Shown piece after piece: positions 19,234 through 27,591 of a stretch of 27,644 nucleotides of DNA (positions within the stretch are counted from its first letter, which is position 1; each line of letters starts with the position of its first letter). The DNA comes from an uncultured Pelosinus sp. (GTDB lineage Bacteria; Bacillota; Negativicutes; Sporomusales; Acetonemataceae). The notes under the pieces were generated by a model that was not told the DNA's origin, did not search any database, and worked only from the letters and a program-made list of their open reading frames with translations. A program made the translations under genes and the position numbers. The stretch lies in contig UQPB01000042.1 in NCBI GenBank assembly GCA_900542835.1, forward strand, positions 1 to 27,644, in the 5' to 3' direction.

Positions 19234-20712
19234 TTAAAAAATAATGCAAATCAAGCCGCCGCTGCCTTCGTTGACGATTTTTTGCAGCGTCTCCCGCATT
19301 TTGTACTGGGCGTTTTCCGGCATATTGGCAACCTTGTTCTGGATGCCTTCGCGAACCAGTGCGTTGAGCGATTTGCCGAACAGGTTGGTGCGCCAGATTT
19401 TTTCCGGTTCCCCTTCAAATTCGCGCATCAGGTATTGGATCAGCTCTTCACTCTGCCGTTCCGTACCGATAATCGGCGAAATTTCCGCCTGTACATCGGT
19501 TCGGATCAGGTGAACAGCCGGGGCCGACGCCTTCAGTTTGACGCCGAAGCGGCCGCCGGTACGGAGGATCTCCGGTTCTTCCAGCACCATTTCATCAAGC
19601 TGCGGCTGAACGATGCCATAACCGTTCTGCCTGACTTCTTCCAGCGCGCCGGCAAATTTGTCATATTCGCGTTTGGCGATCGCCAAATCCTGCATCAGCT
19701 TCAGCAGTTGATGCTCACCGGCAATCGAGAAGCCCGACATTTCCTCCAGCACCTGATAGAACAGCGTGGTTTGGGTTGTTAGTTCAATAACGGCGATACC
19801 GTTGCCCAGATCCATATCATGGAGAATAACATCCTCGACAACGTCCGCGCCCGACAACTCGTCAATGGCATTATCGATGTCGCGCAGACGGTTGATATGC
19901 TGCACGACATTTTCGACCAGTCCGGTAAATTTCGTGTGCAGCCAGTGCTCGGCTTCCAGTTCATCCACCCATTGCGGCAGGCTGATTTTGACTTCCTTGA
20001 CCGGGAACTCATACAGCACTTCCTGCAGAATGCCAAAGATATCATCCTGGTTGAGTTGCGAGCAGTCGGTGGGAATGACAGGCACATCGTACTTGTCTTC
20101 CAACTGGGCTACCAGCTCACGGGTTTCCTTGGCAAAGGCGGTTTTGGTATTGAGGATGATCAGAAACGGCTTATGCAGGGCTTTTAACTCTTCAATAACC
20201 CGTTCTTCCGCCGGTATGTATTGATCGCGCTCCAGATCGGTGACCGAGCCGTCGGTAGTGACAACCAGCCCGATGGTGGAGTGTTCGGTAATCACCTTGC
20301 GGGTGCCGATCTCCGCCGCTTCCTGGAACGGGATCTCGTAATCGAACCACGGCGTCAGCACCATCCGCGGCCCCTCTTCTTCTTCATAGCCGAGCGCGCC
20401 TTCGACCGAATAGCCTACACAATCGACCACCCGCACCCGGACGCTGATATTGTCTTTAACCGTAATCTCGACAGCCTCGTTCGGAATGAACTTCGGCTCG
20501 GTTGTCATGATGGTCTTGCCGGCTGCGCTTTGCGGCAGTTCATCTTTTGCCCGTTCTTTTTCGTACGGGTCGGAGATGTTGGGCAGCACCATCGTTTCCA
20601 TAAACCGTTTGATAAAGGTTGATTTTCCTGTACGTACGGGACCTACAACGCCAATATAAATGTCGCCGCCAGTCCGTTCTGCAATGTCTCGGAACAGATC
20701 AAATTTTTCCAT
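19234..20712 (-). CDS. spoIVA: Stage IV sporulation protein A (spore coat morphogenetic ATPase)
   Basis: At 492 residues it has the same length as the B. subtilis protein. SpoIVA hydrolyses ATP and polymerises on the outer forespore membrane as the base layer of the coat; it is made in the mother cell. Seen here: Walker A GPVRTGKSTFIKRF (24-37), a TRAFAC GTPase-like fold with VVDCVGYSVEGALGYEEEEG, and the conserved C-terminal end GSGGLICIIF, which in B. subtilis is close to the membrane-anchoring region. The start ATG at 20712 is preceded by GGGGGGATACA, an unusual all-G ribosome binding site. A sigma-E-like promoter lies at 20838-20865, agreeing with mother-cell expression. Single-gene unit with its own terminator. 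Confidence 0.98.
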   Translation of the reverse strand: MEKFDLFRDIAERTGGDIYIGVVGPVRTGKSTFIKRFMETMVLPNISDPYEKERAKDELPQSAAGKTIMTTEPKFIPNEAVEITVKDNISVRVRVVDCVGYSVEGALGYEEEEGPRMVLTPWFDYEIPFQEAAEIGTRKVITEHSTIGLVVTTDGSVTDLERDQYIPAEERVIEELKALHKPFLIILNTKTAFAKETRELVAQLEDKYDVPVIPTDCSQLNQDDIFGILQEVLYEFPVKEVKISLPQWVDELEAEHWLHTKFTGLVENVVQHINRLRDIDNAIDELSGADVVEDVILHDMDLGNGIAVIELTTQTTLFYQVLEEMSGFSIAGEHQLLKLMQDLAIAKREYDKFAGALEEVRQNGYGIVQPQLDEMVLEEPEILRTGGRFGVKLKASAPAVHLIRTDVQAEISPIIGTERQSEELIQYLMREFEGEPEKIWRTNLFGKSLNALVREGIQNKVANMPENAQYKMRETLQKIVNEGSGGLICIIF

Positions 20713-20837
20713 TGTATCCCCCCCACACTACATTATTGGTTCTGCAGAATGATTTCACCGGCTCCGGGCCACCAACTCCTCCCTGAGCATTCCGGTCTGC
20801 ATCTATTTCTCCAAGAATACCCAATATAATCAGTATA

Positions 20838-20865
20838 AATATATGACATGCTGCTTTGAATATGC
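20838..20865 (-). promoter_or_regulatory. Sigma-E-like promoter of spoIVA
   Basis: On the minus strand GCATATT (20859-20865), a 13-nt spacer and CATATATT (20838-20845). This fits the sigma-E consensus (KMATATT, CATAYANT), the early mother-cell sporulation factor known to transcribe spoIVA in B. subtilis. The predicted leader is about 120 nt. Confidence 0.7.
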
Positions 20866-20932
20866 CAAAAAAAGAGAGGAAGCGGACAAAGCAGCCGGCA
20901 GTTGGCGGAGCAATAAACTATATGCGGCGGGA

Positions 20933-20984
20933 CAAAAAAAAATACCCAGCCGCGCCGTTGCCGGTAACGGCAGGTGTGGCTGGG
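20933..20984 (-). terminator. Terminator of the gpsA transcript
   Basis: On the minus strand CCCAGCC pairs with GGCTGGG around an inner hairpin GCCGTT/AACGGC, followed by TATTTTTTTTT. It begins 36 nt after the gpsA stop and closes the plsY-gpsA end of the der-plsY-gpsA run. Confidence 0.88.
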
Positions 20985-21020
20985 ACACGGGACGAATCAT
21001 AGCAGATTCATCAGCGCTTT

Positions 21021-22058
21021 TTAGGGTGTTTGCCAGGCGGTCTGGCCAAACGCCAGCTCCTCCACTTCATGGGTGCGGCCGCGGGCCATCAGCTCCAGCA
21101 CGGCTTGCCGCGGCGGTTTATCCGCATAGAGAACCTGATAGGCCGCCTCGACAATCGGCATGCTGACCGCGTGGCGCCGGGCCAGCTGATAGGCTGCTTC
21201 CGTTGTGCGGATGCTTTCTATGACCATGCTGGTGGACGCCTGCGTCTCAGCGGCGCTGCGGCCGCGGCCGATCTGTACGCCGGCGCGGTGGTTGCGGCTG
21301 TGACTGCTGGTGCAGGTAACAACCAGATCGCCGATGCCGGATAGGCCGGCAAAGGTCAGGGGATTGGCCTGAAGCGCCACGCCCAGGCGGGTAATTTCCG
21401 CCAGGCCGCGGGTTAACAGCGCCGCTTTGGTATTGTCACCGAAGCCAAGGCCGTCGGCAATGCCGGCGCTTAGAGCGATAATGTTTTTTAAAGCGCCGCC
21501 CAGTTCAACGCCGACCACATCAGGATTGGTATAGACGCGAAAATAGGGTGTCATGAAGACATCCTGCACATAGTCGGCCAGTTCCTGGCTGCAGGCGGCG
21601 ATGACGGTGGCGGCGGGGTGCTCCCGGCTGACCTCTTCAGCATGGTTGGGTCCGCTCAGAACAGCGATCCGGCTGCGCAGCAGCGGCAGTTCCTCAGCAA
21701 TCACCTCCGTCATCCGCTTCAGGCTTGTCTGCTCAATTCCCTTGGTGGCGCTGACAATAACCGCCTGCTCTGACAGATGCGCTCGCAACGCAGCCGCAGT
21801 TTGCCGGACGGCGTGCGACGGCACGGCCAGAACAACGATGTCAGCCTCCCGGCTGACCGTCAAATCATCGGTAAAGGCCAGCGATGCCGGCAGCTCAATG
21901 CCGGGCAGATAGGTCTCGTTGCAGCGGCTGGCCCGCATGGCAGCGGCCGCTTCCGGCCGCCGCACCCACAGGGACACTCTGTCACGAGGATATTTTTGCG
22001 CCAGCATGCGGGCCAGAGCCGTGCCCCAGCTGCCGGCGCCGATTACGACTATTTTCAT
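21021..22058 (-). CDS. gpsA: Glycerol-3-phosphate dehydrogenase (NAD(P)+)
   Basis: The 345-residue enzyme reduces dihydroxyacetone phosphate to sn-glycerol 3-phosphate for phospholipid synthesis. Motifs: Rossmann loop VIGAGSWGTALA (5-16), LAVPSHAVR (77-85), ATKGIEQ (104-110), LSGPNHAEEV (134-143) and LGGALKNIIALSAGI with catalytic Lys191. C-terminal domain contains the glycolipid substrate-binding GLSGIGDLVVTCTS, SRNHRAGVQIGRG. The start ATG at 22058 follows plsY by 10 nt, so the acyl acceptor and its acyltransferase are produced together. Length is slightly above the usual 330-340. Confidence 0.97.
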   Translation of the reverse strand: MKIVVIGAGSWGTALARMLAQKYPRDRVSLWVRRPEAAAAMRASRCNETYLPGIELPASLAFTDDLTVSREADIVVLAVPSHAVRQTAAALRAHLSEQAVIVSATKGIEQTSLKRMTEVIAEELPLLRSRIAVLSGPNHAEEVSREHPAATVIAACSQELADYVQDVFMTPYFRVYTNPDVVGVELGGALKNIIALSAGIADGLGFGDNTKAALLTRGLAEITRLGVALQANPLTFAGLSGIGDLVVTCTSSHSRNHRAGVQIGRGRSAAETQASTSMVIESIRTTEAAYQLARRHAVSMPIVEAAYQVLYADKPPRQAVLELMARGRTHEVEELAFGQTAWQTP

Positions 22059-22068
22059 TGTGCTTCTC

Positions 22069-22683
22069 CTATTTGGGCCGTTTAGGCTGATCCACTTTCC
22101 CGGCCTTGATTTTTAATTCCTCGCCGCGCAGCAGACGCTCGATATTCGGCCGGTGGCGGACAATGACAAACAGGCCGGCCAGCAGGGAGAAATAGAGCAG
22201 TTCGCTCTGCTCCTGCGTCAGCCATACCAGCAGCGGCAGCAGGGCGGCGCCGACAATCGAGCCCAGCGAGACATAGCGGGTAAAATAAACAATGACAGCC
22301 CAAACAATAAAAATGAGTAAAGTGATTTTAGGTATGAGGACAGCGATAATTCCCAAACCGGTGGCAACACCGCGGCCACCCTTAAAACCAAGAAACAGTG
22401 ACCAGTTATGGCCGGTCATCGCGGCGATACCGCCGGCAAGCTGACCGGCCGGCGTGCCGATAAGCGCCTGACCGATCAAAACGCCGATAACGCCTTTAAG
22501 GGCGTCGGTCAAAAATACCGCCAGCGCCGGCCATGGCCCCAGCACGCGAAAGGCATTGGTTGCGCCGATGTTTTTGCTGCCAAACTGGCGGATATCCACC
22601 TGGCAAAACCATTTGCCGATCAAAAGGCCGTTGGGAATGGAGCCAATGAGATACCCGAGCGCAATGACAAGGGCAAATTGCAC
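22069..22683 (-). CDS. plsY: Acyl-phosphate:glycerol-3-phosphate acyltransferase
   Basis: A 204-residue polytopic membrane enzyme that transfers acyl groups from acyl-phosphate to glycerol-3-phosphate, the first step of phospholipid synthesis. The three signature loops are present: GSIPNGLLIGKW (14-25), RQFGSKNIGATNAFRVLG (32-49), and MTGHNWSLFLGFKGGRGVAT (89-108). About five hydrophobic segments fit the family topology. The start ATG at 22683 lies 26 nt after der; gpsA follows after 10 nt. The der-plsY-gpsA order is common in Firmicutes. Confidence 0.97.
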   Translation of the reverse strand: MQFALVIALGYLIGSIPNGLLIGKWFCQVDIRQFGSKNIGATNAFRVLGPWPALAVFLTDALKGVIGVLIGQALIGTPAGQLAGGIAAMTGHNWSLFLGFKGGRGVATGLGIIAVLIPKITLLIFIVWAVIVYFTRYVSLGSIVGAALLPLLVWLTQEQSELLYFSLLAGLFVIVRHRPNIERLLRGEELKIKAGKVDQPKRPK

Positions 22684-22709
22684 GACAAAACCCCCTTCAA
22701 GCCGTTTTG

Positions 22710-24035
22710 TTATTCATCTTCGTTTTTCTTACTGCGGACAACCAGCTTCAATGGCGTGCCTTCAAAGCCGAATGATTCGCGCAGACGGTTTTCGAGAAAG
22801 CGCAGATAGGAAAAATGCATCGCTTCCGGTTCGTTGACAAAGAAAATAAAGGTTGGCGGCTTGACGCCGGCCTGGGTGGCGTAAAAGATTTTCAGGCGTT
22901 TGCCGTTAAGCGAGGGGGGCGGATTGATGGCCACCGCGTCCTCCACCACCTGGTTGAGAACACTGGTAGCAATCCGCATGGCGTGCTGGTCAGCGGTAAA
23001 TTTAATCAGCTCGGTCAGCCGGCTCAGCCGCTGTTTGGTCAGAGCGGAAACAAAGGCGATCGGCGCATATTGCAAAAAGCCCAGTTCACTGCGAATTGAA
23101 TCGGTAAACCGCAGCGAGGTTTTCGAGTCTTTTTCCACCAGATCCCATTTATTGACGACGATAACCGCCGCCTTGCCGGCCTCATGGGCATAGCCGGCAA
23201 TTTTTTTATCCTGTTCGGTAACGCCGTCGGCGGCGTCAATGACCACCAGCACGACATCGGCACGATCGATTGCCCGCAGGGAACGCATGACGCTGTAGCG
23301 TTCGACCGATTCATACTCGATCCGGGCTTTGCGGCGCATGCCGGCCGTGTCGATCAGCACATAGGGAATGCCGTCCTTGCTGAAATGCGTGTCAATGGCG
23401 TCGCGCGTCGTTCCCGGTACATTGCTGACAATGACCCGCTCTTCGCCCAACAGGGAGTTAACCAGTGAGGACTTGCCGACATTGGGCCGGCCGATGAACG
23501 CAACCTTGATTTGCTCATCGTCTTCGGCGGTTTCGTCGGCAGGAGGAAACGCGGCGACAATCAGATCCAGCAGATCGCCCAGATTCAAGAGATTGGCCGC
23601 CGAAACCGGCGTCGGCTCACCGAGGCCGAGATTGTAAAATTCATAAATTTCGCTTGCGTCCGTCATCTTATCGACTTTGTTGACGGCAAGCACAACCGGT
23701 TTTTTCGCATGCCGCAGGATCGAGGCGATTTCCTCGTCCGCCAGCGTCACGCCGGCCTTGGCGTCGACAACGAACAGGATGACGTCAGCTTCGTCAATCG
23801 CCAGATTCGCCTGATAGCGCATTTGCGTCAAAATCTGATCGCTGCTGTCCAGTTCAATGCCGCCGGTATCGATCATGGTGAATTCATGGTTCAGCCATTC
23901 CGCGTCCCAGTAGAGACGGTCACGGGTAACGCCGGGCATGTCGTCGACAATCGAGACCCGCTTTTTGGCAATCCGGTTAAATAGAGTGGATTTGCCCACA
24001 TTGGGACGGCCGACTATGGCCACAATTGGTTTCAT
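22710..24035 (-). CDS. der: Ribosome biogenesis GTPase Der (EngA)
   Basis: This 441-residue protein has two tandem GTPase domains, the hallmark of Der, needed for 50S subunit assembly. First G domain: GRPNVGKSTLFN (9-20), DTGG (56-59), NKVD (119-122). Second: GRPNVGKSSLVN (182-193), DTAG, NKWD. A C-terminal KH-like domain (about 350-440) includes PPSLNGKRLKIFYATQ and ends KLVVRSKKNEDE. The start ATG at 24035 is 47 nt after the DUF512 gene. Length is standard. Confidence 0.98.
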   Translation of the reverse strand: MKPIVAIVGRPNVGKSTLFNRIAKKRVSIVDDMPGVTRDRLYWDAEWLNHEFTMIDTGGIELDSSDQILTQMRYQANLAIDEADVILFVVDAKAGVTLADEEIASILRHAKKPVVLAVNKVDKMTDASEIYEFYNLGLGEPTPVSAANLLNLGDLLDLIVAAFPPADETAEDDEQIKVAFIGRPNVGKSSLVNSLLGEERVIVSNVPGTTRDAIDTHFSKDGIPYVLIDTAGMRRKARIEYESVERYSVMRSLRAIDRADVVLVVIDAADGVTEQDKKIAGYAHEAGKAAVIVVNKWDLVEKDSKTSLRFTDSIRSELGFLQYAPIAFVSALTKQRLSRLTELIKFTADQHAMRIATSVLNQVVEDAVAINPPPSLNGKRLKIFYATQAGVKPPTFIFFVNEPEAMHFSYLRFLENRLRESFGFEGTPLKLVVRSKKNEDE

Positions 24036-24082
24036 ATCGCACCACCTGTATTATTCAATCTTAATTTCTACTTGTCATGGCC

Positions 24083-25387
24083 TTACCGCCAGTCTGCCAG
24101 ACACTGCTTCAGATCGGCGGCAAAATGGGCCGCGCGGACCGGTGCGCCGAGCTGGCTTTCCAAGTCATCCAGCGTCATGTCGTCAAGAAAAATATTTTCC
24201 CCCTTGCGCAAGGCTACACCGGGGACGACCACGCCGTCGCGGCTGCTGCCGTCAGCGCGCAGCGCCGCCAGGATATCGCCGCCGGTCAGCAACCCGGTAA
24301 CGGTAATCTCCGGACCAAAGAACCGGTTTTCCACCGGCAGCAGCCGCACCGACAAATTGGGGATCGGCCAGGCCGCAAGCAGCGGCGCAAGAATCTTGGC
24401 GGCGGAAACGCCGCAAACGACATCAATGGCCATCGGCCTCGCATAGGCCGACGCCGGCTGCGTCTTTTCCCATTCTTCCAGGAAGCAGCGCACCAGGCCG
24501 ACGCCGTTCTCCAATTGAGGAAAATCGCCGTAGCTGTCATAGTCGGGCACAGGCCTGCCGGCAGCCAGGTAAAATTCATCTCCCAGATAGATAAAGCTTT
24601 CACCCGTCTCCTGACGGCATTGTTCCTGCCAGCGGCTGACCTGATCGATAACGGCGGCGGCGCCGGCGGCGGTAAAACCGCTGAGCGAATAACAATCCTG
24701 GCGGTAGCGGGTCAGGCCGACAGGCACTACGGCCATTGACAGGACGCTGGGCGACAGGGCGTAAAGATCGCGGAAGCTTTTTTCCAAAACAGCGCCGTCA
24801 TTGATACCCGGGCAGAGTACGATCTGCGCGTGCAGTTCAGCGCCAAAGGCGACCAGTTCGTTGATTTGCTCCATAACCAATGCCGCCCGTTTGTTGTCAA
24901 GCATACGGGCGCGAACCTCGCCGTCGGTGGCGTGCACGGATACATACAGCGGCGACAGATGCAGCCGCCTGATGCGGTCAAGATCCCGCGGCCCCAGATT
25001 AGTCAGTGTGACAAAGTTGCCATACAAAAAGGAAAGACGATAATCGTCGTCTTTTACATATAGGCTCCGGCGCATACCGGCCGGCATCTGGTCGACAAAA
25101 CAAAAGATACAGCGGTTGGCGCAGCAGCGCACCCGGTCAAATACGGCGCTTTCAAACTCGATCCCCAGATCGTCACTGCGGCGTTTTTTGACAAGATGCG
25201 TTTCTCTGGTGCCGTCCGCTTTTTCGACAGTCAATGTAAACCGGCTGTCCGCCACGGCAAAGCTCAAATCGATCAGGTCCTGCGGCGATTGATCGTTAAC
25301 GCTGATCAACCGGTCGCCCGGGACCAAACCCAGGCGCGCCGCCAGGCTGCCGGCACGGACAGTGGCAATGATTCCCTGTTGCTGCAA
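24083..25387 (-). CDS. DUF512 radical-SAM-like iron-sulfur protein with PDZ domain
   Basis: A widespread Firmicutes protein of unknown reaction, commonly found next to der. An N-terminal PDZ-like part (about 1-70, GSLAARLGLVPGDRLISVND) precedes a CX3CX2C cluster site (CANRCIFC, near residues 89-96), as in radical SAM enzymes, and a C-terminal DUF512 region (LSMAVVPVGLTRYR, GDEFYLAAGRPVPDYD, YDSYGDFPQLENGVG). Start choice: the AGAGG site at about 25396-25402 overlaps an in-frame GTG at 25396, so the TTG at 25387, 8 nt after the site, is more likely. An extended -10 promoter lies at 25410-25418. It is the first gene of the run toward gpsA. Substrate is unknown. Confidence 0.9.
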   Translation of the reverse strand: MQQQGIIATVRAGSLAARLGLVPGDRLISVNDQSPQDLIDLSFAVADSRFTLTVEKADGTRETHLVKKRRSDDLGIEFESAVFDRVRCCANRCIFCFVDQMPAGMRRSLYVKDDDYRLSFLYGNFVTLTNLGPRDLDRIRRLHLSPLYVSVHATDGEVRARMLDNKRAALVMEQINELVAFGAELHAQIVLCPGINDGAVLEKSFRDLYALSPSVLSMAVVPVGLTRYRQDCYSLSGFTAAGAAAVIDQVSRWQEQCRQETGESFIYLGDEFYLAAGRPVPDYDSYGDFPQLENGVGLVRCFLEEWEKTQPASAYARPMAIDVVCGVSAAKILAPLLAAWPIPNLSVRLLPVENRFFGPEITVTGLLTGGDILAALRADGSSRDGVVVPGVALRKGENIFLDDMTLDDLESQLGAPVRAAHFAADLKQCLADWR

Positions 25388-25409
25388 ATAGTTCACCTCT
25401 TGACTGTAT

Positions 25410-25418
25410 AGTATACCA
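25410..25418 (-). promoter_or_regulatory. Extended -10 promoter of the DUF512-der-plsY-gpsA run
   Basis: On the minus strand TGGTATACT (25410-25418) fits TGN plus a -10 hexamer TATACT. The nearest -35-like TTGCAG is 21 nt upstream, too far, so the extended element would carry most of the recognition. Transcription would begin about 25403, leaving almost no leader before the ribosome binding site. Confidence 0.5.
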
Positions 25419-25449
25419 TTTTAGCGCGGCTTTTTCCTGCAAATAATTA

Positions 25450-25475
25450 CGGTGATGGTAAAAAAACCATCACCG
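25450..25475 (-). terminator. Hairpin after spoIIP, possible terminator
   Basis: CGGTGATGGT and ACCATCACCG form a perfect 10-bp stem (25450-25459, 25466-25475) whose loop is six A on plus, T on minus. No T-run follows the stem (TAATTATTTG), so it is not a standard intrinsic terminator. It lies 22 nt after the spoIIP stop and before the DUF512 promoter. Confidence 0.5.
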
Positions 25476-25497
25476 CAAGTGCAGCCGCTCCAGCAGA

Positions 25498-26652
25498 CTA
25501 TTTTTGTTCGTCATCCCGTTTGCCGTTTTTGCGGCGCAGCGGTCCCAAAAAGTTGGCGAATTCAGTTGTAAAGAATTGTTTCGCCTTTGAGCGGGCCTCT
25601 TTTAAGCTGCCGGTGCTCAGCACCAGAAATAAAACCGCGCCGCCAACCAGTGCCGCCAGTATCCAGCCAATCGATTTGGTCGCGCCCGACGCACCGGAGG
25701 CCGCGGTACCGACGTCAGCCGGTCCGCTGGGGTTGGCCGGCGTCGCGCCGGTGGTACCGAGTACGGTCGGCATCACGCCGGCGAATTTGGCCACACCCCG
25801 TTCCGCCGATTCGCGGTCATTGGTATGCGCCCCCACTTCAATCAGCATTGACCGCGGATGCAGGTCCTGGTTATAATCGCCGCCCTTGGCAAAAAAGATG
25901 CCTTTAACCAGGCCCGGATGCTTCTGGTCGGAAGCGGCTTTTATTTTCATGGCGTAATCTTCAATCTGTTTACCGGTCGGGCCGTATTTACCGACAACCA
26001 GCTGCACCTTCGTTACCTTTTCGCCGTCAACGGTGCCGGCATATACTTTCGGCGGCACCGCGTCGCGATGGATATCGAAAATAGCCGCCGGCTGATTATT
26101 CTTAACTAACTGCAGCGCAGTCCGGCGCGATCGTTCATAAGCCATATCGTCGTGCGGATCATGCTTGGCGTTTGACAATACCGGCGTCAGGCCATTCTTT
26201 TTCAGGCCTTCGGCAAAGGCAGCCCCCACTTGATAAATACCGCCGGCGCCCAGCTTCGACTCCGAGCCGTCACTGGGAACATAGGATTCATCGGAATGGG
26301 TGTGATAGATGGCCACTTTCGCCCCCTGTTCAGCGGCGCTGGCGATGCGGGGCTGCAGTACGCCGGCGAAGAAGCTGTCCTGCTGGGGCAAATACAGCGA
26401 CAAGTCAACCGTACCAACCAGTTTGGCCCGGGCGGTATCACCGTCAATGGCGGTGACCTCATAGCGCTTATTCTGCTCGGTCAGCATCTGGTCGCCGACC
26501 CGGATATCGCGGCCGGTCTCATAAACAGTAACACCGGCTTCATCGACTACGGTAAAGTAGCCGCCATCCTTGCGCTCATGCGCCCAGGCCGTCGCTGCCA
26601 GACAGGCCAGCACAATCGTCAGGCAGACCGCGCGCTTAATCGCTGGTCTCAT
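25498..26652 (-). CDS. spoIIP: Stage II sporulation protein P homologue (C-terminally anchored)
   Basis: The protein has 384 residues from ATG at 26652, which has AAAGGAGG upstream; the longer frame to 26787 has no site and lies inside the neighbour gene. The SpoIIP amidase/endopeptidase core (about 100-325) is recognisable: VAIYHTHSDESYVP with His117/His119 and Glu122, AIFDIHRDAVPP with His195, and MLIEVGAHTND. These are the presumed zinc ligands. SpoIIP degrades peptidoglycan at the septum during engulfment with SpoIID and SpoIIM. A hydrophobic N-terminus (8-23) is a signal peptide, and a second hydrophobic span near the C-terminus (SIGWILAALVGGAVLFLVLS) follows a Ser/Gly/Ala linker, then a basic tail. 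B. subtilis SpoIIP is anchored at its N-terminus, so this topology differs. The start overlaps the upstream gene's end by 17 nt. Confidence 0.88.
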   Translation of the reverse strand: MRPAIKRAVCLTIVLACLAATAWAHERKDGGYFTVVDEAGVTVYETGRDIRVGDQMLTEQNKRYEVTAIDGDTARAKLVGTVDLSLYLPQQDSFFAGVLQPRIASAAEQGAKVAIYHTHSDESYVPSDGSESKLGAGGIYQVGAAFAEGLKKNGLTPVLSNAKHDPHDDMAYERSRRTALQLVKNNQPAAIFDIHRDAVPPKVYAGTVDGEKVTKVQLVVGKYGPTGKQIEDYAMKIKAASDQKHPGLVKGIFFAKGGDYNQDLHPRSMLIEVGAHTNDRESAERGVAKFAGVMPTVLGTTGATPANPSGPADVGTAASGASGATKSIGWILAALVGGAVLFLVLSTGSLKEARSKAKQFFTTEFANFLGPLRRKNGKRDDEQK

Positions 26653-27364
26653 TGTCAGCGGCCTCCTTTCCTTCGGCAGGTTTCTCCGGTTTGGCTTTGG
26701 GCGAGAGCTCCCTGCTGAACTCATACAGCCCCTCCGGCCGGTTATTGCCCATAACCGGTCCTCCCTGCAGCTTCTCACGGGTCTCACCCACCAGCTCTGC
26801 CAGCATTACGCCAACCAGGCCGGCAATGATGGTTACGTCAAACGCGCCGGCGCCGCCAAGATTGGTGGTGCCGGGAATCCCCATCCGGATAATGGTAAAC
26901 ATGTGAACGATGTCACTGAGGATAATGCCCAGTACACCGCCGATGAAAGCGCTGCGGCGGGAACGGCCGGCCATATAGGCAATCAGGCCGGCGGCAAGCC
27001 CATAGAGCAATTTCGGATCAATAAACATATTTTCCGGCTCATAGGGCAGGTAGCGGGATCCCAGCCAAACGGCGGCGGCGACCAAAACGGCGGCGACAAC
27101 CGCCCTGATTTTCTCCCGCGGCTCATCGGCTTTCATAATCAGCCACACCGATAAAATTGCCGGCAGCAGCGCGCCGCCAACATTGATGTTGACCTCTACC
27201 GGCGAGCGCATAACCGGAATGTCAATAAAGCTGCCCAAAATAATGCCGCCGATAAACAGCAGCGCCTGCTTGTCCGTCAGCCGCATTCTATCCAGAATGC
27301 GCTGCGCCAGGCCAAAATAAACCAGCATGCCAACGATCAGCAGCATAATCATTCCTATCGGCAT
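26636..27364 (-). CDS. DUF1614 multi-span membrane protein
   Basis: About 242 residues with six or so hydrophobic spans (IGMIMLLIVGMLVYFGLA, LLFIGGIILGSFIDIPV, INVGGALLPAILSVWLIM, AVVAAVLVAAAVWLG and others) and motifs typical of the DUF1614 family (LTDKQALLFIGGIILGSFID, VNINVGGALLPA, GGAGAFDVTIIAGLVGVMLA). Function is unknown; the family occurs in Firmicutes. The C-terminal tail (about 200-242) is charged and cytoplasmic. Start: ATG at 27364 is chosen, but in-frame TTG codons at 27370 and 27376 are alternatives because AGAGGTG lies at about 27379-27385. Its end overlaps the spoIIP start by 17 nt, so the two are almost certainly translated from one message. A link to sporulation is inferred from this overlap. 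Confidence 0.85.
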   Translation of the reverse strand: MPIGMIMLLIVGMLVYFGLAQRILDRMRLTDKQALLFIGGIILGSFIDIPVMRSPVEVNINVGGALLPAILSVWLIMKADEPREKIRAVVAAVLVAAAVWLGSRYLPYEPENMFIDPKLLYGLAAGLIAYMAGRSRRSAFIGGVLGIILSDIVHMFTIIRMGIPGTTNLGGAGAFDVTIIAGLVGVMLAELVGETREKLQGGPVMGNNRPEGLYEFSRELSPKAKPEKPAEGKEAADNETSD

Positions 27365-27570
27365 ATTCAACTGCAATCACCTCTTATTGTCGTGTCCCGC
27401 ATCAAGCTTGAAAACAGCAATCACTGGCGATTAAATTTCCGCTACAGCGTCCGCCGGACAGCATACTGCCGTACGCCAACGCAGGATCGTCTCGCCATTT
27501 ATTGTCGTTTCAAAATCGTTGCAGCACTATTAGATTGCCCGATAAGAAAATGATTCATGCGATGGAAACG

Positions 27571-27591
27571 AAAAACCGCCCTAAGGCGGTT
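27571..27591 (-). terminator. Terminator of a gene beyond the window
   Basis: On the minus strand AACCGCC-TTAG-GGCGGTT followed by TTTCG (T-run about 27571-27575). It must serve a minus-strand gene whose end lies past about 27600. The 207 nt between this hairpin and the DUF1614 gene contain no gene I can see, and no clear promoter. Confidence 0.75.
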
